From assembly GCA_014904845.1 (NCBI GenBank), contig MU119466.1, forward strand, positions 1-64,000: a stretch of DNA of 64,000 bases. Reading direction: 5' to 3'. This stretch comes from Acephala macrosclerotiorum (lineage: Eukaryota; Ascomycota; Leotiomycetes; Helotiales; Mollisiaceae). Below the pieces are notes generated by a model, which saw only the letters and a list, made by a program, of their open reading frames with translations, was not told the origin of the DNA and ran no database searches. Position 1 is the stretch's first letter; each line of letters opens with the position of its first letter. Of the stretch, positions 13,201-25,615 are shown piece by piece. The position numbers and the translations under genes were made by a program.

Positions 13201-16200
13201 AACGAATGCATTTCAAGGAACATTCCCATCGAGTTTAACTATCCGAGTAGTTCATATCTCTTTCGGTGCCTGTTATCTCTGCAGGCGATCCTATAGCGCC
13301 AATAGTTGCAGCAGCGACGCTGATCACCAGTTCGAGTCGATTAAAAGACATATCACGTCTCTTTCGCGACATTAGCAATGTATTAAGAAATGTGAATACC
13401 AGCAATGCTGCCCAACTCCTTCGTCCTCTTCAAAAAGGATCGATTTTCCCAATCACAAATGGTAATGGAAACTCCGAAAAGCACCTCTACGACGAACTCC
13501 TCGGAATGCACAACACAAGCTGGTTCATTGCCGATCAGCCCCTGATTAGAGAAAGCTTTCTTGGCAAATTGCCCTTGCTAGCATTACCCATCGAAGATTT
13601 GGCTGCATTGGGGGATTTATTCCGCGTCCTTAGGCTTGATAGTCGTATCTTGTCGAGATTGACAACGAATCGAACGCACCCGAAGAGGCGAGTCACTACG
13701 CATTGGGCTTATACAGCCTCTCTTCGAGCAAAAAGCCCTTTCATCAAAGCGTAAGTTTTCCAAATTTATTGGTTCCTGCCGATGAGGCCTCTATCTATGA
13801 AAGTTTGTGGAAGTATAAAGCAGCATGACGCTACTTCCTCTTGCTCCACAGACCAGCACTGCTCCAGATAGATCAGCTAATTCTCAATGAAAAAGTTTGA
13901 TACCTTACTCGCACCCTGACAGAGTAAATATGACTCGCCAGATCGATGAAGTACGAGTCAGTGTTGCAACACACATTTCACAGACTTTTCTGTTGAAGCT
14001 GGCTGGTAACGAGATTAACGGCGCTCCGGTTCGGGGTCAAGTATCCCTGTCTACTGCTGGAGGTTCTCTCCAATTGTTTATGATAGAAGACTGTGCAACC
14101 GCCGAATGTCCGCCCTACGATTTAGTGAGGATCATAGCCGATGCCTGCGAGATCAAAGCCCCGAACCACTACTCGCTTCTGTACACAGCCTTGAGCAATT
14201 CTAGTATGGAGAGTATAGCGACAGCCTTCACCCACCAAGGGATTAGTGTCAAAGGACTTGTTTTCGGTATGCATCGGATTTTTTATTGCATTCTCAAGAG
14301 CTGATCTCGACATAGACAAGTCGAAGAAAAGATACCTGGGGCAACGGAGGGATTTGATGCACATACCCTCTCCATTCTGGGTGGGGTTAAATGGCATGAA
14401 AACAAATCGCTATGGGATGGCTGAGGCGACAAAGATCGACTCGTTTCGGAGAGTAAGCAACATCCACAATAGGGGGGGAGATAGACGTTTGCCCATGTTA
14501 ATGGTCATGGGAGAGGATGGATTGGTTTATGAAGACGATCAGCCTGGTCGTCTCATGTATCGGCCCGATTCGATGGATGGATGGGACCATGTGCAATATC
14601 TTGGAGAGCATCTGGTATGTGGGAGATTCAACTATTTAAATTGTAACTTGTGTTGTATGTTGAACTGATCATTTACAGATCTCGAAACTCTTACAGACGT
14701 ACTTAGGACATGTATATGACCCGGAGAGAGATTGGACAAGTCTCTTCCGTAGTAGATCTGGATACAAACCATTCGAAAGCCTAGCAGCATCTGCCGCATT
14801 CACTTTGAGGGAGTTAGACGTCAGGAATAAAATGACTGAATTTCTCGCGACGTATGGACAATCAAAAACCCCCCATTGGAAAGACAACCTCCAAGCGAAT
14901 CCGCCAGTCTATCATTTGGAACCAGCAGTCAGCACGGGCAGTAAGACATCATCGTTTGTTATTAATTCCTCACAGATCTACAGAGTGAGCAATTGTTTCT
15001 GCTTGTCAGTTATACATTTACTGATCCCAGACTTTTAGATGCGGCAATTTAGGACACAAGACACAAACCATCCTCACAATGACGTCGCTGTTTTAGTGAG
15101 AGTCAGCGACATTTATTCTGATAACTTGTCGTCAATCAGTCTATTCATTGATCCGTGGCGACTATTCGTCTCCAACGAGATTACCTTCGAGAAAGACTGG
15201 ATCCTCAAGGGTACACTGCAAGAGTACGGTTCAGGTTCTGAAAGGTCAGGCTCTGAAAGCAAGAGACGCAAGCTTCACAGCCCTTCCATATCCTGGGCTG
15301 TACCGGTTACAGCTGGGAGGCATCCACAGCGTCCTGTCACCCGATTAAGCCGTCAGAAGAGAGAAAAATACACTTATAGAGCTTTAGATTCTGAGCATAT
15401 TCGATTACTCTATCTCCTCCCCGGAGTTCAAGGTGATGAATTGCACGGTGTGATATTTCACATTCCTTACGAGTCGAGTGAGACTTATCGAGCGCTATCG
15501 TATGTATGGGGAAACGATCAACGAACGCAAGAATTGCTAACCCCGGATGGAATCCTCCGGATTACACCTTCTCTCTACAAAGCCTTGGGACGTCTACGAT
15601 GCAAAAGCAACGCTATCCTCCTTTGGGTAGACGCAATATGCATTAATCAAGAAGACAATGAGGAGAAAAGGCAACAAATCCGTTTGCTACCAAAGATCTT
15701 TCAGATGGCATCATCCACCTGTGCATATTTAGAAGGCGGCGAGGGAAGTGATGCTGCCCTAGAGATGTTGATGCAGGTACGATACAAAAATTCTTATGAG
15801 GCCAAATCGACGCATGAAATAAGGACATCAGACAAAAAAGAGTCGGAACTTGGCATCGAATTGGAAAACGAAACGGATTCGGGACAAAGTACAGAGACAA
15901 ATATGACGTCAGCTCAGACTATGGACTTGGTCGAAAAAGGTGGCCCAAGGATTTACCAACGATTCCGGCCTCGTGGAATGACAGATGTATACCTCCTCTG
16001 GACGACGCTATCTGGACCTCTGTTAGTGCATTCTTTAACCTCTCCTGGTTCCGGAGAGTATGGATCATTCAAGAAGTTGTCGCAGCGCCGGTCGTGAAGA
16101 TTGTTTGCGGTAAATGGTTAGTCGATTGGGATGATCTTCATCTTGCCACAGAGATCATTGAGCGCGAAACCCAGTTATCCGACGATGACTCCTCGCAACT

Positions 16201-17275
16201 GAAAAGAAGCTGGGAGCCTTTCCTATCTCTAGCGGCACAACGAGAATGGGAAGCCAGGCAGTACCGGTGGACACTCATCATGCTGCTCGAGAACTTTCGG
16301 CATGCCGAGTCAACGCTCAGTCGAGATCACTTCTTTGCGTTGTTGGGATTGGCGTCTGACGGCAACGAGGCAACATTTGAACCCGATTATGGCAGCCCTT
16401 TGGAAGCCATCGTACTGAGATTTGCTCACACTTTTATCCGTCAAGGGAGAGGTATGCAACTGCTCTATCGTGCTGGTCTCAATCAGCAATCTCACCGATT
16501 TCCATCTTGGATTCCGGACTGGACAGAGAAAATGCCGATTGGTCTTCATAACTCCAGTGAAGGCGGCGTCACGTATTCAGCGTCCGGATCCCTGCAAGTC
16601 AAAATCAAGTGCGCTGATAACACTGACGAGCTTACCGTTGGAGGAATTGCTGTGGATATCATCGAAAACATTAGCAAGTCGTCGAATTTAGAGCACGAAT
16701 GGGACAAATATTTCAGTGAAATTGACGTTATGGTCAATTCCCTGGCTCAGAGCCCACTCCGAGACTCACGCGAAGACTTGAAGTGGAAGGTGCCCATTGC
16801 TGATGTACTATATCCTAAGGTAGTACTCTCGGGCGATGTTAGTTTGCGCTCCTCCTACCGGTCATTTCGAGCGTATATCGACAAGGGGAACCACAAGGGG
16901 AAAGCCGTCAAAGAGAGCTGCTGCAAGGCGGGAGACAAATCTCATGCCACAACGCTAATGGGGCTTGATGCAAGCATGGGACCCGACTCACTCCACAGGG
17001 AAAGCATGAGATATATATCTACGCTTCAGAATACTGTTTCCGGGTGGAGATTCGTATCTACGAAGAAAGGATATGTTGGGGTTGTACCAAACATGGCCCA
17101 AATCAACGATACTGTGGTAATATTCAAGGGCGGGCGAGTGCCTTTCATTCTGCGAAGAAGTATAGAAAGGCCTGGGGCATTTCGTCTTGTTGGCGAATGC
17201 TATATTCACGGCCTAATGAACGGCGAAGGGTTATCATTGCAGGGAGTGACTAAGACTGACTTTCGTATCCATTGA
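10289..17275 (+). pseudogene. Disrupted sacsin/NOV-type ATPase - DUF3883-like - HET domain gene
   Basis: Starts at ATG 10289; exon 1 (to 10410) joins across a 62 bp intron to a GHKL ATPase region with ELIQNADDN (N box) and GEKGIGFKSVF (Gly-rich ATP lid). A long middle follows, then a DUF3883-like segment (from 14679; DWTSLFRSRSGYKPFE and YHLEPAVSTG, where the usual LEVK lysine is missing). Within the same exon (15039 on) comes a HET domain: YRALSYVWGN, WVDAICINQEDNEEKRQQI, FFNLSWFRRVWIIQEV. Introns seen: 10411-10472, 13069-13118, 14267-14320, 14615-14678, 14985-15038, and a possible GC-AG intron 11257-11307. In-frame stops lie at 10873-10875 and 13826-13828. Frame breaks lie near 11325, 11597, 13280, 13650, 13890, 14414 and in the A5 run at 15934-15938. 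HET domains trigger cell death in heterokaryon incompatibility; the ATPase part probably sensed or regulated. Some breaks could be sequencing errors, but the number argues for a pseudogene. Confidence 0.8.
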
Positions 17276-18129
17276 TTGTGATTAGTTCATAGTTACATAA
17301 TGAATCGTCGCAAATCCAGAATAGGTCATGTTTGAAGCATCATTTTTACAGATCCAAAGAGAACTAAAGCTCTGTCCATATATGCTGCTAGGATTTTGCC
17401 AATCAAAATTCGATCGAGGAAGATTAGCAGGACATTGTGATACGCGCGTTACAGCCACTGAGGCGCGACGCGAGATCACGTGTCACTTTTCCAGGTCCCT
17501 ACGTAGGTACTGATTCGGAGAGAAACTACTTTAGTTGAAGAGCTGTGAATTATTTATACTACAGGGCAATTTCCATTCCATTACCATCACCATCACTATC
17601 AGCTTGATACAAATTCCCTCGTAAATAGAGTTTCTATACAAGACGAAAGGTGGTGTACTGACACAGCAAAGTGTGCTTGGCAGAACTTTAGTCGCGTCAT
17701 CTCGACGCGCCTCCTTGAAATCCTCACTCAATCTATTATGCTTCAAAACATCGATTGTCGCCAACGCATCGTTTTGCAGTCTGCGTATACTGCGCCCCGA
17801 TACTGGTGGTCTGCAATGTAATTTAACCCATTCAAAAGCCTTCCTAATGCCTCAGACCTGCCGCTCCTTGTGTTTCAACCCAGATGTCTCTTGTGGAAAG
17901 AAAGCAAGGTTTTTCAGCTGATTGCAGAGTTGTGATTCAGACTCTGACAAAGAGAGTCGTCTCGCTCGTTCCGTTTCTATTTGCTAACCGGATCTTCCAT
18001 ACCAGCACGATAGCAGCATCAAAAAAGACCTGCGTAACCGATCACCTTCCCAAATCCGATGAAGAACGAGGCAAAACTCCCGAATTTGACCCACGATCGG
18101 ATGTGGAAGCGTTGAGCGAATACTGGTAG
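17276..18129. other. Intergenic, no supportable gene
   Basis: 3' flank of the HET pseudogene, then unassigned sequence. A short minus frame around 17640-17764 (containing EARRDDATKVL) and text rich in GCGTC/GACGC resemble pieces near 9.56 kb and 24.27 kb, but I cannot assign a function. Confidence 0.4.
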
Positions 18130-20010
18130 GCAGTGATGATGCGCGCGGACGAGATATCGAACCTTGTGGGCAGATGGAGACCAGTTCCGATGGGTTGCGA
18201 ATCCGCAATGAAGACCATGACGACGAGAAGAAGGAGTTGATAGCACCTCCCAATATCAAAGAGCATCTGGTCACGCATCTTGATGCAGTCACTGCCAAAG
18301 GTGCATATGGGCTTGGGAGCTCGTTGAGAGATGCACCAAACCCTAGGCTATTTCTTGAGGGGCATAACTTTGTACGCTTCCCACTCAGCGAGGGCGAGAT
18401 CCAAATGATCAAGGATGCCTGCGGTCGAGCTGCTATTGGAAATAAGATGCTGGATGGCGAGAGACGCCTCTCACGTCGGAAGCTTAAGGGACGCGACTGT
18501 CGTGCTCTAGCACAAGTTGAGGAGGCTTGCAATGATACATCATCAATACGCATGCTTCGCACAGCTTGAAGGTCCAAGGCAACGCTTCTGAACGTGGATG
18601 TCCAGTTCTTGACGTCACAGAAGACGAGCGAACTGTCAATTACAAACTGAACAGATCCGTTTGATTACATGGTGTTATTGGTGGAGGGCGATATCGTCCA
18701 AGATGGCCCATTTCTCAACGCACAGCCAGAGACTGTTCGTCTAGACTTCTCTCTGGAGCGTGCCTATCTGAAGTCGCTGAGTTTGCATTGCATGCTTTTA
18801 TGAAGACTTTGCTTACAGATATTTCAGGCGATTGTTATCCTGCCTTGACCTAACCGTATGCAGTTTTTTTTTGGGGGGGGAGATTATATTGACACATGGA
18901 CATGTACTGAGCATTAAGAGGTTGTTTGAGGGCTACCTTGACCATGATAACCGATATCAAAACCCCATATCTATGGAAGATACCCGCCAGTTATGCATGG
19001 TTGCTTTAGATGAACTGAATTCTCCAATCTTTAGATCTAGGAGAAGGCACTAGGATGATGTCACTTTGATAACTCTTTAAGCAGTGATCAAGTGTGGAAA
19101 TGATGGCTTGTTTGAAAAAACCCTTGGAAATTTTCTTTCCAGAGCTGAATTATTCGATCTCGCAACGAAAGCGGCTAGGGGTGAAATGGTTCCATGCCAG
19201 ATAAGAATACGTGTACGCACCCATAGTACCTATAACGCAAAAAACTTAAAAATGTTTAGGCTCACAGCATATCTTTCGTCACTCTCGAGCTTCAGCTCTC
19301 GGTACCTCGCGCTCACTTGTTTAGAATAATTCAAGATCAACAAGGAATTCATTGAGACTGGATTGAAGACAGCAATCTCATGCATGAGGTTGGAGACTAC
19401 GAAGGACGGAGAATGTCTGGCGGAGGTAGCACAAAGCAGTCAAAGCGAAGAGATGTTGACCGCGATGTAAGCGTTTGACGCCCGTGGCTTATTCAATGAG
19501 TTTATTCTGGGGTATACACCGCTGACACGCGACTAGCGTACTGCTTGCTTTGATAAAGCATTCGGACTGCCACATTGCGATATGAAGGAGGTCATGGCGA
19601 AGGTTCTACTAGGAGCACTTCCGCATCTTAAACGTTTAGAACTGAGCAGGGACTCCAGCAAGGACCATGACTGTCACCGAACCTAGGCTTATTTCCTGGG
19701 TCACTGAAGGTGGAGGATAAACGAGGACGACCTCCGCGGTTATGCTATGATGCTGTGTTCTGCATATGCTTGTGGTCTTATACAGCAGCTGGAAGCAGTC
19801 ATTGCCGGCTTCATAATTGAGGCGTCTGAAGCTTCCATCCAGGATTTGTGGGACGTCCAAATGCCTTCTCTCAGGATTCTAGCATGCGCTCTCGTCAAAC
19901 TTCATGATAAGACTACACTGCAGAACTCAATATTTCGAAAACTCTATCAATCTCTTAATGAGCTCGTTTCCAAAGGTGCTTCTAAGAAGCTCTCGCCCCC
20001 GCTGAACTAG
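18130..20010 (+). pseudogene. Decayed second copy of the putative 2OG-Fe(II) oxygenase family
   Basis: The N-terminal signature is clear at 18174-18440: an acidic/Lys region, IKEHLVTHLDAV, then LRDAPNPRLFLEGHNF and PLSEGEIQMIKDAC. Later fragments in the expected order are EGYLDHDNRYQNPISMEDT (about 18920), FGLPHCDMKE (about 19570) and an alpha-helical C-terminal piece at 19747-20010 (MPSLRILACALVKLHDK). They are separated by frame changes and stops, and an in-place T9G8 run at 18866-18882. The iron-binding core is not recognisable. The copy is clearly non-functional; the family name rests on pattern recognition. Confidence 0.6.
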
Positions 20011-20570
20011 GTTTGTAAGACTCGGGGCTGTGCCTGTGCTGATTGTTGGGTTCTGGATGGATTTCTAACCAGTCCGTCAAGAGACATTTTCACATACAAG
20101 ATAACAAAGCCAAAAAGAATTCATATAGAAGGTCACCTAACTGCTAACAAGTGGGCTGACGACCTGGAGGTATCTACCAGCTAATGTGGGCATCCTCAGA
20201 GCCTGATAATCACTAAAACGACGAAAAGATACAAGGATACCATCGAAGATTGGACTGCGAATCGCAACAAAATGAAAGGAGAAATATTTAATACTGGCGC
20301 TCGAGTATTGGAGACAATCATAGGCCAAGCATATTTTGATGTTATTATGGTTCTAGATATGTTCAGCCATTTTGTTCTCCGCGCTTTCGAGTCTAATGAA
20401 CGTCCGTCGATCGATCACTCGCTTTAGGCAGTTTCACTTGGGGACCACTATAATGGCAAGCTCATGCGAGCTTTTTTGATATTACATACAATGAATAACG
20501 GCTTCATGCATTCCGCCCCCGCCACTATCAGCGATGAAGACCAGCTTCATCCGCTGTGACCCTACAGTAC
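20011..20570. other. Intergenic and 3' flank, no gene seen
   Basis: Moderately AT-rich sequence downstream of the minus-strand regulator; no open frame with recognisable features. Confidence 0.5.
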
Positions 20571-23023
20571 CTAGATCCCAAATAGTGAAAAGTCCAACAA
20601 TCCCTTCTCTCTCAAGAACACAACCCAATCCACACTTCTCTCATCTTCTCCTAACGTCGCAATTCTCTCCTGCTCCTTGTACAGATCCTTTAACGCATCC
20701 GTTGCCCTCACAAAACTCCTCCCACTAGCCTCCGCTCCTATCGCCTCCAAGAGTTTTAACACCTCAGCTTTTTCCTCCTCTGAAGTGACAACTGTCCCAC
20801 ACATGAAGATAGCAACCAGGTTACTAGCAGCAATTTGCCGAACCTGTCCCCATCGTGGACGAGTTAGGTACAGGATTTCTCGCGCAAGGAATTGAATGTA
20901 TTCTCCGCGTCGTTTAGAGAGCCGTTTCCGCTGTTGGGGGAAAATAGATGTGTGGGCATAGATCAGAAGCCACCGGATTGTGAATTGAGCCTGCGAGTGT
21001 TAGGAGTGTCCTAATAATTTGGGGGCAACTTACGGAGTCGAACGTCGTCTGACATTGAAGAGGCATCTCCGTGTATGCCTCATCGTATATATTGCTCGGC
21101 AATCGACGGCCATTTTGAGCGCACCAATCATGCATCACTTTGATTTTGTCCTCCAGCTCCTGAAATCTTGGTCCGAGGTCAGATAGTTTCGTCAGATCAT
21201 GCCTGTTTACATCCTCTATCGTTGATCTGACCACTCTATGCGCCCACCCACTCAGTACAGTGAGCATGATGGCTTTGCGTGAGAATTCGGGATCGCCAAA
21301 CCCAGCTTCGATATGTGGGTCATCTTTATTTGAGTGAACGGCATTGAAAAATCCGGTGACCATCACGTCCGGCACGATGGTAAAGGATTGTCGCTGGAAG
21401 ATCAAGTTATACATATCGCAGTATAACATGTTACTAGGTACACATGCCATAGACACTTCTGTACATTTTTGACATTCTTGGTCTCGGAAAACAAAAGAGG
21501 GGTTTGTGGTGGATGTTGTAAAGTACCAATCCAAAAGTCGTGTGAGTTGCGTCATGTGGTTGAGCTCAAGGTTGGCACGCCGTTCGCAAGCCGCAACCTC
21601 GTATCTATTTTGTTGTAAGCAACAAGAATCTTGGATGTCGGAGAAGGAATTAGCCACTTACAGAAGAAGAAAGTAATGCGTGTAGATGATGTTTACTGAT
21701 TCAAGAGTACTGTATTGGCGCAAGCCCTCAACTGCGAGCTGATAGTACTGGAGAGAATCTACACGATCGAGGCGTTCACGATGCGCCATTGAGAGAGCAG
21801 ATAGCGCCAACATGGCGTTATATAGCTTAGACAAAATTAGCACGTGCAATGTAGTGGATGATGATACTTGCCGGGTTGAAAGAGGCGGCAGCTCGTTCAA
21901 AGGGGTCTTCTGTTTCATCTGCTGAATGGCAGAATGGCCTTACAGCACTACTTGGAAATCTACTGTTTACTTGTATGCTAGAAATCTTAGCAATTGTCAT
22001 GACTCTGCGTCGAAATGCACTTACTTGCAGACAATGACAGCTCGGTAATGGTTGTAGTATCTGTGAACCATTAGTAGGTATTCTGACTACATACAAAATA
22101 ACTCACTGGAGGTCACGAGTGTGAATAAATGCTTGGTCAAACATGCTCGGCTTCTCTAGTCCCAGCGTCTTACGGAAAGTAGGATCAAGGCTGGAATCAA
22201 ATTGCTTTGCCAAACTGGCCCCTGTACTGAGACTTGAAACAGGCTTTGTAGTCGCCGAATGCATGGCATTCGGAAGTGAGGCTCGTCGAGAAACCGAGGG
22301 GGTCGATCCGGTATATCCGTAGTTCTCAAACCGCTCCAAATTTGCGTCGGCAGTGGGATCGGCCGCCAATGTACCAATGCTGCTCCTAGCCTCTGAGGAA
22401 TCCTCGGGTTTAAATGTTACGAAGAAATTCTTAGGCGTTGAATTGGAGAAACTGAAAGCTGACGATTCATCGCGTCTGGTTATTTCGAGGAAATTATCTG
22501 GCGTTGTATTCTCAAATCGAATAGCTGAAATGATCAGCAACGTGCTATATGAGCATTAGATGGGACCTGACGGACCTTGCTTTTCTGGCATCTCAATATT
22601 GTCTAATGGGGAAAGTTTGCATTTGGACCTCGACTGCTCATCTCGAGATCCCATATCGACCTTCTCTCAGAAGTGGTGCTAGATAATGAGACACGTGCTG
22701 GAACGATTAGCGACACTCTATGAAAAGACGAAGAACTTACTTGACATTGTCTGATCTCTCCATCTGAACTTCAATGGTCTTTCACATTCAAGGCCCAGCC
22801 TTCTGCAGTTGGTACAAACGGGAGTTAGTTTATCACATCTGACTTTCCGTCTCTGCAGGAGATTTAGTCATTTCGGAAGTACTATCAAATGATGACTACT
22901 GTGGACGAACCTGGCAAGTCCTATATGTATCTGGTCAGTTTTCAGCCAGGATGAGCGTGCAGAGAGAACATACCGACATCTTTCACGACTAGGTGGTTCT
23001 CTTGATGATTCACGAGATGCCAT
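20571..23023 (-). CDS. Zn2Cys6 transcription factor (10 exons, 653 aa)
   Basis: Model: complement of 20571-20990, 21034-21604, 21662-21825, 21872-21962, 22025-22060, 22107-22524, 22576-22665, 22741-22852, 22911-22920, 22974-23023. It sums to 1962 bases, exactly 654 codons. Residues 16-43 form a canonical zinc cluster, C-x2-C-x6-C-x6-C-x2-C-x6-C (CRTCQRRKVRC, then CTNCRRLGLEC). The rest fits the fungal-specific regulatory domain of such proteins: a helical middle (LYNAMLALSALSMAHRE) and a C-terminal FMCGTVVTSEEEK region. The protein should be a nuclear DNA-binding regulator; its targets are unknown. Odd points: a 10-base microexon lies inside the zinc cluster, and intron 21826-21871 uses a GC donor (GCAAGT), the only choice that keeps frame. 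The start is the first ATG that opens directly onto the cluster. Confidence 0.85.
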
Positions 23024-24584
23024 CTCCTCGGAAGATTTTGGTGCATTGGCCACTTCCGGCCCAAAAGACGTTTCATGAAGTTGAACCAGAGAAGAACAAG
23101 GCAAGTAAAGGAAAAACAATCTGATTATCAGATATACCTGGGGAAAGAGATATCAGATAGGAGAATTGTTGAGGAGAGTTTGACTGACGTTCCCAGCCTC
23201 AAGTTCCGGACAAGTCCCGACGTTTCCACAAAGTTGTGCACAACTAGACTAACGGCGGCAGCTAAAGTAGTTGATGGAGAATTTCTTCTCGAATTGATCC
23301 AACCCCTCTGCTGGACAGTATAAGGCAGCGTGAAGAAAGACTAAAAGTCATTAATACTCGAAGACATACATGGGCAAAGTCAATTGACGTTCAGGATATC
23401 TAGATACATTGACTTGAAGCAACTCGAACCTCTCGAACCTTTTATTTTATTCTTCTATTCGGCACTTGATAGTTCTTGGCGGCTCGGCAAGCGTCATGCT
23501 AAGGCGGCGCTGCAGCCCTATTCTAATTACGTCGACACTTGTCGATCTCGCTCAGCGGTCTCGCCGAGCAAGTGGAGATCGTGCACACCGCATTGCAGCG
23601 GCATCTACGAGATCCAATTGATAGATTAGCTTCAAGATGTCGGGTACCTGAATGATTGATGGTCCAAACTCCAAAAGGAATGCGATAAGATTAAAGGGCA
23701 TGTCGAAAACCTGGAAAGTTGGGATATGAGTTAATTTTCACGTGACCAAATACTCCTACAAAAGAGCATGTAAGAAATGGAAACCACCTACTTCTGCTTA
23801 TACCTTATTGATGTAAAAATTTGCATGCAATCATACTCGATCCCCATGCTTGGCCTTGAAGGTCTCTTTACATTCTCGTGAACTGGGAATAGGACGTGTA
23901 AAATCTTCTCTTCTGTCTTAATCCAATCCGATCAAATCCTCGACTCAGGAGAGCTACCCGTATTAGAACTACGGTGTAACTTGGGCTTTTCAGGGGTAAG
24001 GGTTCCGCTAACCGAAGCCACTTTCAAAAGTAAGCAATTCCACGTGACCGACCACGTGCACCTTAACAGATAGTGTTTGGCCTGAACAGCTGATTGATTG
24101 CTTTTCGATTCTTAAATAACTACAAATTGTTCTTACTATTCCAATTTGGATAATTACATGAGATGACATGAAGGCCATGGTGATCGAATCTGTGGCCTGA
24201 TCAGGAGTCGTGTTCACGAGGCGGTGACCCAATGAAGTAAAAATCACCAGCAGAATCTGGCAACGCGTTGCTTCGACGCGTCTCACCGTTTTGCTGCGCA
24301 ATTGACTATCAAAAGAAGATCTCAGCCTCAAACCATTGTAGTTACTGTCCTGTAAGTTAATGCCTCTGCCAAAGGCTTTGAAGTCTTGCTGATTCTTTAA
24401 GCTGGGAATACGCAGGGACGAGGCTGATGACGACACCTTGATCGGACATTGAAGGGACATCTTGTGCGACTCCCAAGAACGGATCTCGACAACTCAAATC
24501 TGGCCGTAGTCCAAGCTGCGGGCCATGTATCCTTCTGCAGGATGTCTGCGAGCGAATAAGACGGGGAAGGCTCTAGAGAGATAT
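23024..24584. other. Intergenic, no supportable gene
   Basis: 5' flank of the zinc-cluster gene and unassigned sequence. A 150-codon minus frame at 24008-24460 has no recognisable motif and overlaps the upstream part of the next relic. Confidence 0.45.
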
Positions 24585-24985
24585 GGATAAAGCAGGAGCA
24601 ACCAGCGACGGAAGCTGCCCCGCCAGCAGAACAGCTACAAGTTGAGGCAGATGCCATAATTGCAAACGAGACGCCAATGCAGTTTAATTAAACCGAGGAA
24701 GGTGAAGAGGAAGAAGAGGAAATTGAGGAAGAGGATGAAGTCGAAAAAGATGAGGAGGAAGACTTGATGGATCCTGAGCAGTTCAAAGGAAAGCTAGGAG
24801 AACGTTTTGGCCATATTAAAAGCTCGGACTTGCTGGGACGTAGTGACAACACACTCAACGTGCCAAATTCTTGTCTGTATTTCGAAGGTCACGGCCTCAT
24901 GCGCTTCCCACTTCTGGCCAACGAATTACGAATGACCAGTACTCTAGATCAGGTGATATCAGAAAATCAGCATATCATCGCCTGA
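24585..24985 (+). pseudogene. N-terminal relic of the putative 2OG-Fe(II) oxygenase family (third copy)
   Basis: The piece starts with an Ala/Glu-rich segment (EQPATEAAPPAEQ), has a stop at about 24690, then a run of Glu/Asp. The family signature follows: LNVPNSCLYFEGHGLMRFPL, matching the PNPGL-x2-G-x-G-x-IGLPLS pattern of the other copies. It ends at a stop at 24983-24985, before any catalytic domain, so it is a fragment. Confidence 0.6.
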
Positions 24986-25150
24986 TCATGGCCCAGCTTA
25001 TATATGGGCATGCACTTTTGACAAGGCTCCTCCTTTTATTTCTACACTCTGTATACGGTGGTATGATATATCTTGCGCAAAGGTACTGAACTCGAGCCGA
25101 CCTTTGAACTTCTATCGAGTATTTGAGTAAGCAAAATAACTCAGAAAACT

Positions 25151-25615
25151 ATGGCGCCGAAAACCAACACTACAACGGCCGGAACCCTCCCTAATATCCC
25201 ATTTATAATCATAAGTCGCCTCGCATTCACCTATTTCGGCGTCGTCTTTACCACGGGCTTCTTTTTCGGTACCATCCGCCAACTCCACATCATTCCAGCA
25301 TACCATCTCCCTTCATCCAACGCCAAAATCATTGAGGCGCCAGTCATGTTCATTGCTGTTATTTTTTGGGCGAATTGGCTAGTTGACCGCTACAAGATCC
25401 CCTCCAAAGCAACTGTGAGACTGTCGGTTGGACTACTAGGACTGGCAGTCATGGCTTGTGTGGAATTTATAGGGACGAGGTTTGTGGGAGAGTGGAGTCC
25501 TGTAGAAGAAAGTGAGCAGGAGGAATGGGCTGGAGTAGCTAGGACGCTATATTTGTTTGACTTGGCGGTATTTGGGATAATGCCTTGGATTCTGATGTTG
25601 ATGGAGAAAGATTAA
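25151..25615 (+). CDS. Small four-helix membrane protein (154 aa), unknown function
   Basis: Single-exon frame from ATG 25151 to TAA. Four hydrophobic segments are visible: about residues 20-42 (FTYFGVVFTTGFFFGTI), 62-76 (VMFIAVIFWANW), 88-108 (LSVGLLGLAVMACVEFIG) and 131-150 (LYLFDLAVFGIMPWILML). The loops are short and there is no clear signal peptide. It resembles conserved small integral membrane proteins of fungi, but I cannot name a family. It sits between two gene relics yet has no stops or frame breaks itself, suggesting it is under selection. Confidence 0.65.
   Translation: MAPKTNTTTAGTLPNIPFIIISRLAFTYFGVVFTTGFFFGTIRQLHIIPAYHLPSSNAKIIEAPVMFIAVIFWANWLVDRYKIPSKATVRLSVGLLGLAVMACVEFIGTRFVGEWSPVEESEQEEWAGVARTLYLFDLAVFGIMPWILMLMEKD

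Noticed and set aside
13741..13851. Apparent 101 bp intron (GTAAGT to CACAG) in the HET pseudogene
   Set aside because: In another frame the same sequence is coding (LVPADEASIYESLWKY), so GTAAGT is coincidental.
24008..24460. 150-codon minus-strand frame
   Set aside because: No recognisable motif; it overlaps flanking sequence of a plus-strand relic.
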